From Ralstonia sp. 25mfcol4.1 (GTDB lineage: Bacteria > Pseudomonadota > Gammaproteobacteria > Burkholderiales > Burkholderiaceae): a stretch of DNA of 50,336 nucleotides. The DNA is taken from NCBI RefSeq assembly GCF_900104095.1, contig NZ_FNJO01000024.1:1-50336 (forward strand), in the 5' to 3' direction. Position 1 is the first letter of the stretch; each line of letters begins with the position of its first letter. Position numbers and translations under genes: made by a program. Shown here one piece after another: positions 17,142-25,640 of the stretch. A model generated the notes under the pieces. It was not told the DNA's origin. It saw only the letters and a list, made by a program, of their open reading frames with translations, and did no database searches.

Positions 17142-17585
17142 ATGAAACCGGAACCGTTTGCTGTCACTCCTGCGGCATATCCGCGTGCCTTCAATGTCGT
17201 AGGCGAAAAAATCACGGTGCTGGCGTCCAGTGCGGCCACGCAGGGATACGAAGTCTTCCTCCAACAAGGGCAGGAAGGTAGCGGGCCCCCTCCTCATTGC
17301 CACGATTGGGATGAATCGTTTTACGTGACCAAAGGGGTGATAGAGATCGGATACGGCAAACAGGTTCTGACTGCGAGCCCTGGCACATTTGTCCATGTGC
17401 CAGCCCAGACCATCCACTACTTCCGGTTCGGCCCAGGCGGCGGCGAAATGATCTCGGTGACCAGCCATGGTGGCAACGCGTCACGGCTGTTTGCGCAAAT
17501 CGACGAAGCCGTCCCCGCCGGCACCGTGGACCTGCAGACATTGCTAGGTGTCGCACAGGAATGCGGCGTGACAATTGTGGAGTGA
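17142..17585 (+). CDS. Cupin-domain protein
   Basis: A 147-residue single-domain cupin. The first metal motif G(X)5HXH(X)3-4E(X)6G appears as GPPPHCHDWDESFYVTKG, giving His52, His54 and Glu58; the second motif has His92 in PAQTIHYFRF. A bound metal is therefore likely. Small cupins range from dioxygenases and isomerases to storage or sensing domains, and nothing here picks one. The start follows GACGGGAG. It is transcribed alone, with 437 bases to the next gene. Confidence 0.85.
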   Translation: MKPEPFAVTPAAYPRAFNVVGEKITVLASSAATQGYEVFLQQGQEGSGPPPHCHDWDESFYVTKGVIEIGYGKQVLTASPGTFVHVPAQTIHYFRFGPGGGEMISVTSHGGNASRLFAQIDEAVPAGTVDLQTLLGVAQECGVTIVE

Positions 17586-18022
17586 TGCGCCGCCCCGCTT
17601 TTTCTCACGCGCTTTTACGCTGCGCACACTTTCGAACAAAATCGCTGCACCCAAGGTCGTCAGACCAGGCATCGGTCGTCCTTGTCCCGCCACGGCAGCT
17701 AAGGCCGTCTTCGGATAAAGATAGCTACGCACGATCAGTTGCAGACGCGGCACGTAATGGTGCACGCAGCATCGCACATCGGTCCAACGACCCCGCCGGG
17801 GCTCGCTTCAGTGGGCGCCCCAATTGCCGTTATTGTGGGAAATTCCATTTTCCATCTCGTCACGCGTCGAGCGTGCGACAAATTAAACGTGATGCATGAG
17901 GCGCACCCGTGTCTTTTGCCGCAGGCGAGTACAGGACCAAGGAGCGTGTGCTTGTCGGGTTCGCTGACCTCGACTAGCCTGCTATCGATGCCGATTCTTT
18001 GCTGCGCAGCAATACCCCTTTG
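17586..18022. other. Intergenic region before the GGDEF/EAL gene
   Basis: About 440 bases with no supported gene. A minus-strand frame across 17544-17777 overlaps the cupin's end and is probably a shadow. No riboswitch, terminator with a T-run, or clear promoter was found. Confidence 0.35.
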
Positions 18023-20668
18023 ATGCCAGAACGCTCGACCATTCAATATGGCAAGGCGCTGCAAAGCTTGCGCCAAGTCCTTTCCCCATTGAATTTGGGA
18101 GCGGCAGCATGGCTGATCGCGACATGGTCATTCGCGACAATTCAGCTCGTGACCGAGCGCGACCGCCTGCTGCACGACGCCGCTCAGCGTACCCAGGCGG
18201 AGGCCCGGGCCTTCGGTGCGTACTCGAAATCCAGCATCCTGCGACTGTCCGAATTTCTTCTCGACCTTCGCGCCAGTTGGTTGGTCGGCCAGCCGGGGTT
18301 CAACGAGTTGGTACGCGAGCGCGAGAATCTGGTGGTAGACCTGTCGTTCCAGGTGGCAGTGATCGACAAGCATGGGTTGCTCGTCTACTCGTCCATCGGT
18401 TCGCCCCAGTCCGGCGAGAAGGTCGATCTAAGCAAGCGCGAGCATTTTCAGGTCCATCAGAACGCCGGCGGTCGAGACATGCTGTTCATCAGCGATCCAG
18501 TGAAAGGCAAGGTCTCGGGCAAATGGTCGATCCAGTTCACGCGCCCCATCCTCCGCGCAGGCAGCTTCGACGGCGTCATCGTGGTCTCGGTCAGCCCCGA
18601 GCAGTTCGCCAGCTTTGCGCAGACATTTACATCTGTCGATGGCGAAGTGGCATCGGTCATCAAGAATTCCGGCCAGCTTCTCGCGCGCGTGCCATCCCTG
18701 GAGGGCTCGCTGGCAAAGGCTGTCAGCAACCGACCATACCTCGCCAGCGACGCACCGCTGGCTGGTAGTTTTCGGGCCGTGTCTGGCTCCGAAGGTGTGG
18801 AGCGAATCTTCGGCTATTCCCGTATGCCGGATTTTGGGCTGAACTTCGTGGTCGGCGAATCTATTGATCTGGTGCTCGCGCCTTACGAGCGCTATCGCCG
18901 CGTTGCCTTGGCAAGTGCCATCGCTTCCACGCTGCTGCTGGGCTTGCTGTACTACAGCCTGCGCCGCTCCATGGCGGAGCGCCGACGTCATATCGAAGAA
19001 ATGCGGCTGGCTGCGCTGGTCTATTCGTCCAGCAGCGAGGCCATGGTGGTAACGTCTCTCGACGGCACTATCATCGACGTGAATCCGGCATTTTCCGCCG
19101 CCACAGGCTATACCGTCGCGGAGATCAAGGGCCGCTCAGGCTATAGCATCGGCGGCACAGGCCATACCGCCGGGCTAGCGGTTGAACGCCTTCGGCTCAG
19201 CGTGGAAGCCACAGGCAAATGGAGCGGAGAAATTTCGATCCGTCGCAAGGATGGCACCGAGTTTCCCGCCTACCTCACGGTGGATACCTACCTTGCCCAC
19301 GCGTATGGCGAGCGCCGCCGCGTCGCGCTGATCCATGACATGACAGAGAAGCGCCAGGCGGAGGAAGTCATCCGGCACCAGGCGAATTTCGATGCGCTCA
19401 CGGACTTGCCCAACCGCCGACTTTTCTTCGACCGGCTGGGGCAGGAGATCGACAGCTCAAGCGGCAATCAGAAAGCGCTGGCGCTGTTGTTCATCGATCT
19501 GGATCGATTCAAGGAGGTCAACGATACCCTCGGCCACGATCAGGGCGATCTATTGCTGCTGGAGGTAGTGCGCCGCATCACGGCATCGGTGCGCGATTCG
19601 GATACCGTGGCACGGCTGGCCGGCGACGAGTTCACGGTGATCCTTCCTACCGTTGGCGATGCCGACGTCGCCGAGGGCATTGCCGAGGCGATCCTGGAGC
19701 GGATTGCAGCCCCTTACACGCTGGCGGGCGAGCTGGTGGCAGTGTCGGCCAGCATTGGGGTGGCCATTTACCCCAAGGACGCAGACAACGCCGAGGCGCT
19801 GCTGGTGTGCGCCGACCAGGCGATGTTTGCCGCCAAGAAGGAGGGGCGCAATCGCGCAAAGGTCTTTACCAAGGCGCTGCTCCAAGCGGAGAGAGAGCGC
19901 CTGCGCATTACGCAGGACCTGCGCGCGGCGCTGGCGGCTGGCCAGTTTGCACTGCAATACCAGCCCATCGTCGACCTGCATACGGGCAAGGTGTGCAAGG
20001 CCGAGGCCCTGATTCGCTGGAACCATCCGGTACGCGGTCCGATCCATCCGGCCGATTTCATTGCCGTTGCGGAGGAATCCGGCCTCATCGTCGATATTGG
20101 TCGCTGGGTCCTGGCGGAAGCGTTGGAGCAGCTTGTACGCTGGCAGGCGCTGTTGGGAAAAGACTTCCAGATCTCGGTTAACAAATCGCCCATGGAGTTC
20201 GCCGCGCCAGCGAGCGGGCCCGAGTCCTGGTCTGGCATGATCGAGCGCAGGAATGTACCCGTCGGCAGTCTCGTCATTGAGATCACCGAAGGCTCGGTGA
20301 TGGAGCAGAGTGCCGATGTCATGGATCAGTTGTCCCGCTTCCAGGCTGCCGGCATCGAGATTGCACTCGATGACTTCGGTACTGGCTACTCCTCCTTGTC
20401 GTACCTGCGGCGCCTCGACATCGACTACATCAAGATCGACCGGTCCTTTATCCGTTCGCTGACGCGGGGCCCGGACGACGTCGCCTTGTGTCGGGCCATC
20501 ATCAGCATGGCGCATGCACTGCGCATTTCTGTGATTGCAGAGGGCGTCGAGACCGAGTTGCAGCGCGACATCCTGCTGGCTGCCGGCTGCGACTACGGGC
20601 AAGGCTACTATTTCTGTCCGCCGGTGGACCCCAGCGCGTTTGAGGCCTTCGTGAGCGCCGTAACCTGA
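18023..20668 (+). CDS. Membrane sensor with PAS, GGDEF and EAL domains (cyclic-di-GMP turnover)
   Basis: An 881-residue inner-membrane signalling protein. A membrane segment near residues 23-40 and another near 286-308 enclose a periplasmic Cache-like sensor; a PAS domain (about 320-420) follows, then a GGDEF domain and an EAL domain. The GGDEF signature reads AGDEF (533-537) in RLAGDEF, a change seen in some active cyclases. The EAL domain looks complete: EAL (661-663) in EALIRWNHP, DDFGTGYSS, and EGVE. It may therefore make or degrade c-di-GMP; which one dominates cannot be told. It could affect biofilm or exopolysaccharide, but no direct link is seen. ATG 18023 is preferred over an in-frame TTG at 17999; neither has a strong ribosome site. 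Confidence 0.92.
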   Translation: MPERSTIQYGKALQSLRQVLSPLNLGAAAWLIATWSFATIQLVTERDRLLHDAAQRTQAEARAFGAYSKSSILRLSEFLLDLRASWLVGQPGFNELVRERENLVVDLSFQVAVIDKHGLLVYSSIGSPQSGEKVDLSKREHFQVHQNAGGRDMLFISDPVKGKVSGKWSIQFTRPILRAGSFDGVIVVSVSPEQFASFAQTFTSVDGEVASVIKNSGQLLARVPSLEGSLAKAVSNRPYLASDAPLAGSFRAVSGSEGVERIFGYSRMPDFGLNFVVGESIDLVLAPYERYRRVALASAIASTLLLGLLYYSLRRSMAERRRHIEEMRLAALVYSSSSEAMVVTSLDGTIIDVNPAFSAATGYTVAEIKGRSGYSIGGTGHTAGLAVERLRLSVEATGKWSGEISIRRKDGTEFPAYLTVDTYLAHAYGERRRVALIHDMTEKRQAEEVIRHQANFDALTDLPNRRLFFDRLGQEIDSSSGNQKALALLFIDLDRFKEVNDTLGHDQGDLLLLEVVRRITASVRDSDTVARLAGDEFTVILPTVGDADVAEGIAEAILERIAAPYTLAGELVAVSASIGVAIYPKDADNAEALLVCADQAMFAAKKEGRNRAKVFTKALLQAERERLRITQDLRAALAAGQFALQYQPIVDLHTGKVCKAEALIRWNHPVRGPIHPADFIAVAEESGLIVDIGRWVLAEALEQLVRWQALLGKDFQISVNKSPMEFAAPASGPESWSGMIERRNVPVGSLVIEITEGSVMEQSADVMDQLSRFQAAGIEIALDDFGTGYSSLSYLRRLDIDYIKIDRSFIRSLTRGPDDVALCRAIISMAHALRISVIAEGVETELQRDILLAAGCDYGQGYYFCPPVDPSAFEAFVSAVT

Positions 20669-20688
20669 GGCGGGCAGTACCACCCGCC
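20669..20688 (+). terminator. GC hairpin after the GGDEF/EAL gene
   Basis: GGCGGG (20669-20674) pairs with CCCGCC (20683-20688) immediately after the stop codon. There is no T-run, so it may act as a transcript end with Rho or simply stabilise the 3' end. Confidence 0.35.
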
Positions 20689-20939
20689 CCTGCTTTGCGG
20701 GACGCCAGGCTTGAACAGCCGGCGGGCGTAAGGGCGGGCTCGTTCACTCTGTAGAGGTCGCTACCACATTGAAGACACCCATACAGCCGACTAAGCTGGC
20801 TGCATGAATTCTCTTTGCCCTCGCCCTGCGACGCTTGGTTGCTGCCAACCACGGCGCGAAGGCGGTCGCATAAGTGGGCGAGTTCTGCCGTCCGCCGATT
20901 AACGACTGCGGTACGACACTAATCGAAGCAGGTACTCCC

Positions 20940-21296
20940 ATGCCAAACGCCACCTCCCCTCTGGAACTTGCGGAAGCTCTGCGGTCCGTGGACGCACCCC
21001 AATTGATCGACGTGCGGCGCAAGCCAGCGTTCGACGCGAGTGAAGAAATGATTGCCGGGGCAATCTGGCAAAATCCCGACGAACTGGGCAGTTGGATCGC
21101 CACGCTCGATGCAAATCGTCCGGTCACCGTCTATTGCGTCCACGGTCACCAAGTCGGTCAAGACTGCGCGGCGTTACTCGAGGCGGTGGGCTTCGCCGCG
21201 ACTTACCTGGTTGGCGGTCTCGAAGGATGGATGGCAGGGAATCACCCGACCATTCGCAAGCCATTACGGAAGAGGCATGACCGGGATTACCCGTGA
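20940..21296 (+). CDS. Rhodanese-like domain protein
   Basis: A 118-residue single rhodanese domain. The first conserved block is APQLIDVRRKPAFDAS (19-34) and the active-site loop is YCVHGHQ with Cys66 as the presumed sulfur carrier. The end VGGLEGWMAG (91-100) matches the conserved G-G-x-x-x-W closing motif. Such proteins move sulfane sulfur to cyanide, thioredoxin or other acceptors in the cytoplasm. A basic tail (KPLRKRHDR) follows the domain. ATG 20940 has an AGG five to eight bases upstream. Neighbours give no pathway. Confidence 0.88.
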   Translation: MPNATSPLELAEALRSVDAPQLIDVRRKPAFDASEEMIAGAIWQNPDELGSWIATLDANRPVTVYCVHGHQVGQDCAALLEAVGFAATYLVGGLEGWMAGNHPTIRKPLRKRHDRDYP

Positions 21297-21392
21297 ATGG
21301 CCGAAGATCGATGGTATTGCCGATCCTTATGCGTAACCATGTCGAAGATGCCCGCCCGGGCAATTTGGCAGCCAGCATTCACAGGCGGAAAT

Positions 21393-21641
21393 TCACTGTC
21401 GCTCCGCTTCTTCTCGAATGTTGAAGCGCGCGCGCAAATCATCGATATGAGGCTTTAGCGCCTGCAGGCAGGCGGCACTGGCGTCGCCCTCCATGGTCGA
21501 GATCGACCAGTTGCATCCGTCCAAGTCCGCAGGGTGCCAACACACGTCTCCAAAGCAAGTGTTTGAGCACACCGCAATCTTGTCCTGCGCCGCGCGGACC
21601 ATGGCTCGCACCTCCGCCTTGTTCTTTATGATTCTGTCCAT
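21393..21641 (-). CDS. Small cysteine-containing hypothetical protein
   Basis: An 82-residue protein of no family I can name. It starts with a basic helix (MDRIIKNKAEVRAMVRAAQDK) and then has a Cys/Trp cluster: Cys25, Cys29, Cys34 and Cys43 in CSNTCFGDVCWHPADLDGCNW, with Cys58 further on. The spacing could bind a metal or form disulfides. The start is marked by GAGGAGGGG directly before two consecutive ATGs (21644 and 21641); the second has the better spacing. It converges on the rhodanese gene. Confidence 0.7.
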   Translation of the reverse strand: MDRIIKNKAEVRAMVRAAQDKIAVCSNTCFGDVCWHPADLDGCNWSISTMEGDASAACLQALKPHIDDLRARFNIREEAERQ

Positions 21642-22049
21642 CATCCCCTCCTCGTGAAAAAAGGGCGTCTCTGCAAAGAGCATAGGCGACGGTAGTGCGC
21701 CGCTGTGAGCTTTCCAAACGTGCCTCCAAAACGCCACGGTAAGTGTAGCCGGCGGAGCGCCATCGAAAGCACCGGGCGCGGATGGACACTGAGTGCCCCC
21801 TCCATCATATTCAACCGTCCGATCATCCCTGCGGCGATCGTGGCGGTGCAAACCCGGAGTACCGGCCGTTGACCTGAACGGGATCGCGGTTGACCAGACA
21901 TCCTTTGAGCCGTGGTAGTCTGCCGCCGAATTCGGGTCCACCCCCCTGGAGGGGGCGTGATGATCGACGACTGTCCCCCCGCGCCGGCGGGAGTGGTGAA
22001 GGATCAATGGAGGCCCGCGCGGCAGTCGCCCGGGATAGTGAGGAAAAGA
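21642..22049. other. Divergent intergenic region, Cys-rich protein / SSB-like gene
   Basis: About 410 bases. A long minus-strand frame through this region has no internal ribosome site and looks random. A 7-bp direct repeat GTTGACC occurs at 21868-21874 and 21889-21895, 21 bases apart. No IS end, terminator or clear promoter was identified. Confidence 0.35.
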
Positions 22050-22406
22050 ATGATTGATGGTCTGATTGGTGGCAGGGTCTACGGAAAGTCCGCGGAGCGC
22101 CAAGGGCAAGGCGGCAAGGCCTATGTCACAACGAAGGTGCTCGCCCCCGCTGGCGACGGCGAATCGCTGTTCGTCAACGTCATTGCATTCAGCGACGAAG
22201 CACGGGCGGCACTGCTCGCGCTGGATGATGGAGATTCGGTTGCCCTGTCTGGCACGCTCACACCGAAGATATGGACTGACAAGAATGGTGATGCACGCCC
22301 GGCGCTCGACATGGTGGCCCATGCAGTGCTGACGCCCTACCACATCGACCGAAAGCGGCAGGCTGTCCAGCAGCCGTCACCACCGACTGGCGCAGCCGGT
22401 CTGTAA
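22050..22406 (+). CDS. Single-stranded DNA-binding protein-like (OB fold)
   Basis: A 118-residue protein with SSB features: MIDGLIGGRVYGKSAER at the start, the FVNVIAFSDEARAALLALDDGDSVALSGTL stretch that matches the SSB pattern of strand, helix, 'GD.V.v.G.l', and a short proline-rich tail (QPSPPTGAAGL). It is shorter than cellular SSB (about 180) and lacks the acidic DDDIPF tip, so it is an SSB-like paralogue, of the kind found in accessory regions, rather than the housekeeping SSB. Start ATG follows GAGGA. No phage or conjugation genes are adjacent. Confidence 0.75.
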   Translation: MIDGLIGGRVYGKSAERQGQGGKAYVTTKVLAPAGDGESLFVNVIAFSDEARAALLALDDGDSVALSGTLTPKIWTDKNGDARPALDMVAHAVLTPYHIDRKRQAVQQPSPPTGAAGL

Positions 22407-22620
22407 GACAGGTCCGTCTAACGCGGGATGCACAGATGCCCCGCGATGAGCGGACCGCGATATCGGCGTCAACATGACGTCGCTCGGTCCTCCTGGAGGA
22501 CAGTGATTTATTGGCGGACCAGGCGCCTGGCTTGGGCTGCGCGAGCTTCTGCTTGGTTAGCAGGCGTGCCTGAAGGCATTATCATGATGTACCCCGCCTT
22601 CCTCATCTGGAACTCCCGCG

Positions 22621-23085
22621 ATGCAAATACTGGTTGATGCCGATGCCTGCCCCGTTGTCGTCAAGGACATGTTGTATCGGGCCGCGCAACGCGTCAGCGT
22701 ATGCGTGACACTAGTGGCGAATCAATACCTGCGTACACCGCCCTCCCCGTACATCAAGCTCGTGCAGGTACCCGCGGGATTTGACAGCGCCGACGACCGT
22801 ATCGTCGAGTTGGCCAACGCCGGTGACCTCGTGATTACCGCTGACATCCCGCTGGCCTCTGCTGCCTTGGCGAAGGGCGCCCGCGTGCTGGATCCCCGAG
22901 GGAACTGGTTTAGCCCGGAGAATATCCAGGAGCGCCTGACGATGCGTGAAGTCATGGACCAGTTACGGGCCTGTGGCATCGAAACCGGAGGGCCTGCGCC
23001 ATATGGACCACAAGACAGCAAGGCCTTTGCTGGCCGGCTGGACCAATTTCTGGTGCAGCATGCCACCCCAAAAACGGCGCCCTGA
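22621..23085 (+). CDS. yaiI: YaiI/YqxD family protein (UPF0178)
   Basis: A 154-residue cytoplasmic protein matching the YaiI family almost end to end: MQILVDADACPVVVKDMLYRAA at the start, VPAGFDSADDRIVELANAGDLVITADIPLA with conserved acidic residues, and GGPAPYGPQDSKAFAGRLD near the end. The arrangement of aspartates resembles PIN/NYN-type nucleases, but no activity has been firmly assigned to the family. The window before it (22407-22620) shows no gene. Confidence 0.9.
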   Translation: MQILVDADACPVVVKDMLYRAAQRVSVCVTLVANQYLRTPPSPYIKLVQVPAGFDSADDRIVELANAGDLVITADIPLASAALAKGARVLDPRGNWFSPENIQERLTMREVMDQLRACGIETGGPAPYGPQDSKAFAGRLDQFLVQHATPKTAP

Positions 23086-23229
23086 CAGCCGCCCAGGGGC
23101 TTGTCGCGTCAAAGCGCCGCGGAATCGATCGGCATGACCATGAGCGGGGCGCCCCAAGACCACTCTGTGGTCAGGTCAAATGTCGCGGTCGTCGGACTTC
23201 GATTACTACCGAACGGGCCTGCGGTCGAT

Positions 23230-24165
23230 TCAGACAGTCTCGTGGTGGCCCTGACCGTACCAGTGGGCGTAGCGGGCGATGCCGCGCTTCAGGCTGATCG
23301 ACGGCGTCCAGCCGATGCCAAGCGCGCGGCTGATATCGGCCTGCAGGCTCTGCGGATCGCCGGGACGAGGATGCTGCGAGAAGCGGGGCACGGCGTTGAC
23401 GCCGAGTTCGCGGTACAGCAGTTGCAACACATCCCGCACCGTAGTGGGCTCGCCGCTCCCACCATTGAAGATCGGACATTCGGGCTGCGCGTAAGGCGCC
23501 ACTGCTGCCAGCAGGCGCGCGGCATCCTCGGCGTGCATCCAGTCGCGGCACTCGCTGCCCGTGCCGCCATAGACGTGATCGCCCCGTTCGATTTTCTGGC
23601 ACGCGTCCCACAACAGCTGCTTGCGCAGGCCTTCGCCATAGATCGAAAAAAGCCGGACGATGGCGACCGACAGGCCAAAATGGCGCGCATACGACAGGCA
23701 TAGCTGCTCGGCCATGAGCTTGTGCGTCCCATAGGGCGAGCCCGGTGCGCGGATCGACACTGGCACGTCCTCATCCACCTGGTCGGCGGCTGCGTTGCCG
23801 TACACCGCCGCGCTGGAAGGGTAGACCACCACGCACTCCGTGCAGTGCTGGCGCACGAATTCGAGTACTGCCGCCGTGGCATCCACCGTGTCCCGCAGGT
23901 CGGCAGCCGGGTTGCTGAACGACTGCGGCACCGAGCCGCCGCCCGCGCAATGGACGATCAGGTTCGGGCGCACGCCTAGCGATCTCAGCGTTTTCATGCT
24001 CACTTCGCCGGCGTGCCAGGCCACATTGGCCGGCAACGGCTCGGCGCCGGGGGCCGCGTCGCGACCCAACCCGATGACGTCCCACCCAGCACGCACGTAA
24101 TGCCGCAGCGCGAAGCCGCCAAGGAAACCGCGCGCGCCCGTTACGAGCACCATGTTTTTTGCCAT
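23230..24165 (-). CDS. NAD-dependent epimerase/dehydratase (sugar-nucleotide type)
   Basis: A 311-residue extended short-chain dehydrogenase. The NAD(P) motif is GARGFLG (10-16), the catalytic set is Ser118/Ser119 with Tyr145 and Lys149 in YGTHK. The fold and sequence suit sugar-nucleotide epimerases and reductases such as UDP-glucose 4-epimerase or GDP-4-keto-6-deoxymannose reductase-like enzymes. Substrate cannot be fixed. It could feed the glycan locus 6 kb away, but nothing adjacent is a glycosyltransferase. Start ATG 24165 follows GCGAGGAC; the open frame extends 18 codons upstream without a site. Confidence 0.82.
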   Translation of the reverse strand: MAKNMVLVTGARGFLGGFALRHYVRAGWDVIGLGRDAAPGAEPLPANVAWHAGEVSMKTLRSLGVRPNLIVHCAGGGSVPQSFSNPAADLRDTVDATAAVLEFVRQHCTECVVVYPSSAAVYGNAAADQVDEDVPVSIRAPGSPYGTHKLMAEQLCLSYARHFGLSVAIVRLFSIYGEGLRKQLLWDACQKIERGDHVYGGTGSECRDWMHAEDAARLLAAVAPYAQPECPIFNGGSGEPTTVRDVLQLLYRELGVNAVPRFSQHPRPGDPQSLQADISRALGIGWTPSISLKRGIARYAHWYGQGHHETV

Positions 24166-24306
24166 TGTCCTCGCCAGGATAAGGGTGGAACCGGCCAACA
24201 ACCGGCTTGTATCGTGCATCGTGCATGCTGCGTCAGATATGCATGTCGCACGAGACTTGGACGACGCAAGAAGCGGGACGCGTCCGCACTGCGGCGCGCC
24301 AGCGGA

Positions 24307-24861
24307 CTACTTGCGGCGTGCACTTGCGAACGTTTCGATGGCTGCCCGGCTGAACGCCGGAATGTCATCTGGATTGCGGCTGGTGACCAAGTTTCCGTCC
24401 ACCACCGCCTCCTCGTCGACCCAATTGGCGCCAGCGTTGACCAGATCGGTTTTCAGCGACGGCCACGACGTCATCCTGCGACCCTTGACCGCGCCCGCCT
24501 CGATCAGCGTCCACGGTCCATGGCAAATGGCCGCCACGGGCTTGCCCGCATCGACGAATGCCTTCACGAACGACACCGCAGACGCATCCATGCGCAGCGC
24601 ATCGGGGTTGATGACTCCGCCCGGCAAGAGCAGCGCGTCGAAGTCATCAGCTTGCGCCTGTCGCAATGGCCTGTCCACCGACGTTGTATCGCCCCACTCC
24701 TTGAACTTCCACCCTTTCACCTCCCCGTCCTTGGGAGAAACGACCTGAGTCGTGGCGCCTGCTGCGTCCAAAGCCTTGCGGGGCTCCTCGAGCTCGACCT
24801 GCTCGAATCCGTCGGTCACGAGAATGGCCACCTTCAGGCCGTCCAGCGTTCTGTCAGCCAT
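24307..24861 (-). CDS. DJ-1/PfpI family protein (class I glutamine amidotransferase-like)
   Basis: A 184-residue DJ-1/PfpI-fold protein. The nucleophile elbow is AICHGPW with Cys113 and His114, and Glu20 in DGFEQVEL is the conserved acid that contacts the cysteine. Members include the YhbO/PfpI group, linked to general stress and glycation repair, and true proteases in archaea. The exact reaction here is unknown. A strong AAGGAG ribosome site sets the start at 24861. It lies 141 bases upstream of, and on the same strand as, the epimerase gene. An AraC regulator at 45 kb has a related but degenerate domain. Confidence 0.88.
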   Translation of the reverse strand: MADRTLDGLKVAILVTDGFEQVELEEPRKALDAAGATTQVVSPKDGEVKGWKFKEWGDTTSVDRPLRQAQADDFDALLLPGGVINPDALRMDASAVSFVKAFVDAGKPVAAICHGPWTLIEAGAVKGRRMTSWPSLKTDLVNAGANWVDEEAVVDGNLVTSRNPDDIPAFSRAAIETFASARRK

Positions 24862-25158
24862 GCTTTTTCTCCTTGTTCGTCCGGTACCGGGATGGAACAT
24901 GGCAAGCACTGGCCATGCCAGCGGCACGCACGCGTGGACGCCCTTCCCCGTTCAGCCTTCGGCCGACGCGATGGTACTTTTTTCATTGGCGAACCCTATT
25001 GATTGCCGGGGCGTACAACTGCGCAGGCCGGCGTCGCGCAGAAACTTCCTGATCGACTCGTAGAGGAAACGCTTGGAAACCCGCATGCTCAAGCCACACC
25101 AAGGCTGACGCTGACGTGCCAATTCGCGAAGGACTTCCCTTTCGCTTAACCTCAGCTA
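24862..25158. other. Divergent intergenic region, DJ-1 gene / SOS-box gene
   Basis: About 300 bases up to the LexA box, with no supported gene. A weak TTCCCT (25135-25140) lies 16 bases upstream of a TATACT (25157-25162) that overlaps the LexA box, forming a plausible promoter for the gene at 25197. Confidence 0.4.
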
Positions 25159-25178
25159 TACTGTATATCCATACAGTA
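25159..25178. promoter_or_regulatory. LexA (SOS) box
   Basis: TACTGTATATCCATACAGTA matches the gamma/betaproteobacterial LexA consensus CTGT-N8-ACAG exactly in the core and 18 of 20 positions of the E. coli consensus. It ends 18 bases before the start codon of a small zinc-ribbon gene and overlaps a possible -10 box, so LexA binding would block transcription directly. Confidence 0.85.
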
Positions 25179-25196
25179 TCCACTGCGCCCGACGCC

Positions 25197-25445
25197 ATGC
25201 TTCCAGAACCCGCAAATTGCCCTCTATGCGGTACCGCCGCCGAGCGGATTCGATCTTCCGCGCTACGGGGATACAAATATGCCTGCCCCAGATGCGGCTC
25301 CTTCGGCATAGAGACTGCAGCCTTGTCCGACCTTGAAGCCGCCACTTCGGCCCGGCAAGCCGTGGCTCGACTGCGATCGTATGGACATCTGCCCCTCATT
25401 CAGCGAGACAAGCAAGGCGTGCGCGTCGGACCTGGACGCACATAG
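25197..25445 (+). CDS. Small zinc-ribbon protein, probably SOS-regulated
   Basis: An 82-residue protein whose first half is a zinc ribbon: CPLC (Cys8, Cys11) and CPRC (Cys30, Cys33) separated by a short basic loop (ERIRSSALRGYKYA). The second half is a short helix (LSDLEAATSARQAVARLRSY) and a basic tail. I do not know a named family. The LexA box just upstream suggests expression after DNA damage. The ribosome site is weak; with a start near 25169 the leader would be under 30 bases. The open frame extends upstream to 25116 through the LexA box, which makes that longer form unlikely. Confidence 0.7.
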   Translation: MLPEPANCPLCGTAAERIRSSALRGYKYACPRCGSFGIETAALSDLEAATSARQAVARLRSYGHLPLIQRDKQGVRVGPGRT

Positions 25446-25640
25446 CACGGCACGACATATATAGCCCGGCGAGGGACGATTGGCGACGCGCATCGCGTTT
25501 CACGCGGCTTGCCGTGCCACGCGCGCTGCCTGTCCACGGATCACGCCCCTATCACGTTAAGCGTCCGGAAGCGGATTTGCCAAGGTCACTCGACCATTCT
25601 TGGCACCGCTTGTACGGACCCCGAACCATCAAAAAAAAAC

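Noticed and set aside
19550..20683. 377-codon open frame antisense to the GGDEF/EAL gene
   Set aside because: Composition typical of antisense frames; the sense strand has complete GGDEF and EAL motifs.
21868..21895. Repeated GTTGACC as an IS21-type end
   Set aside because: Only two short copies and no transposase remnant; too little to call.
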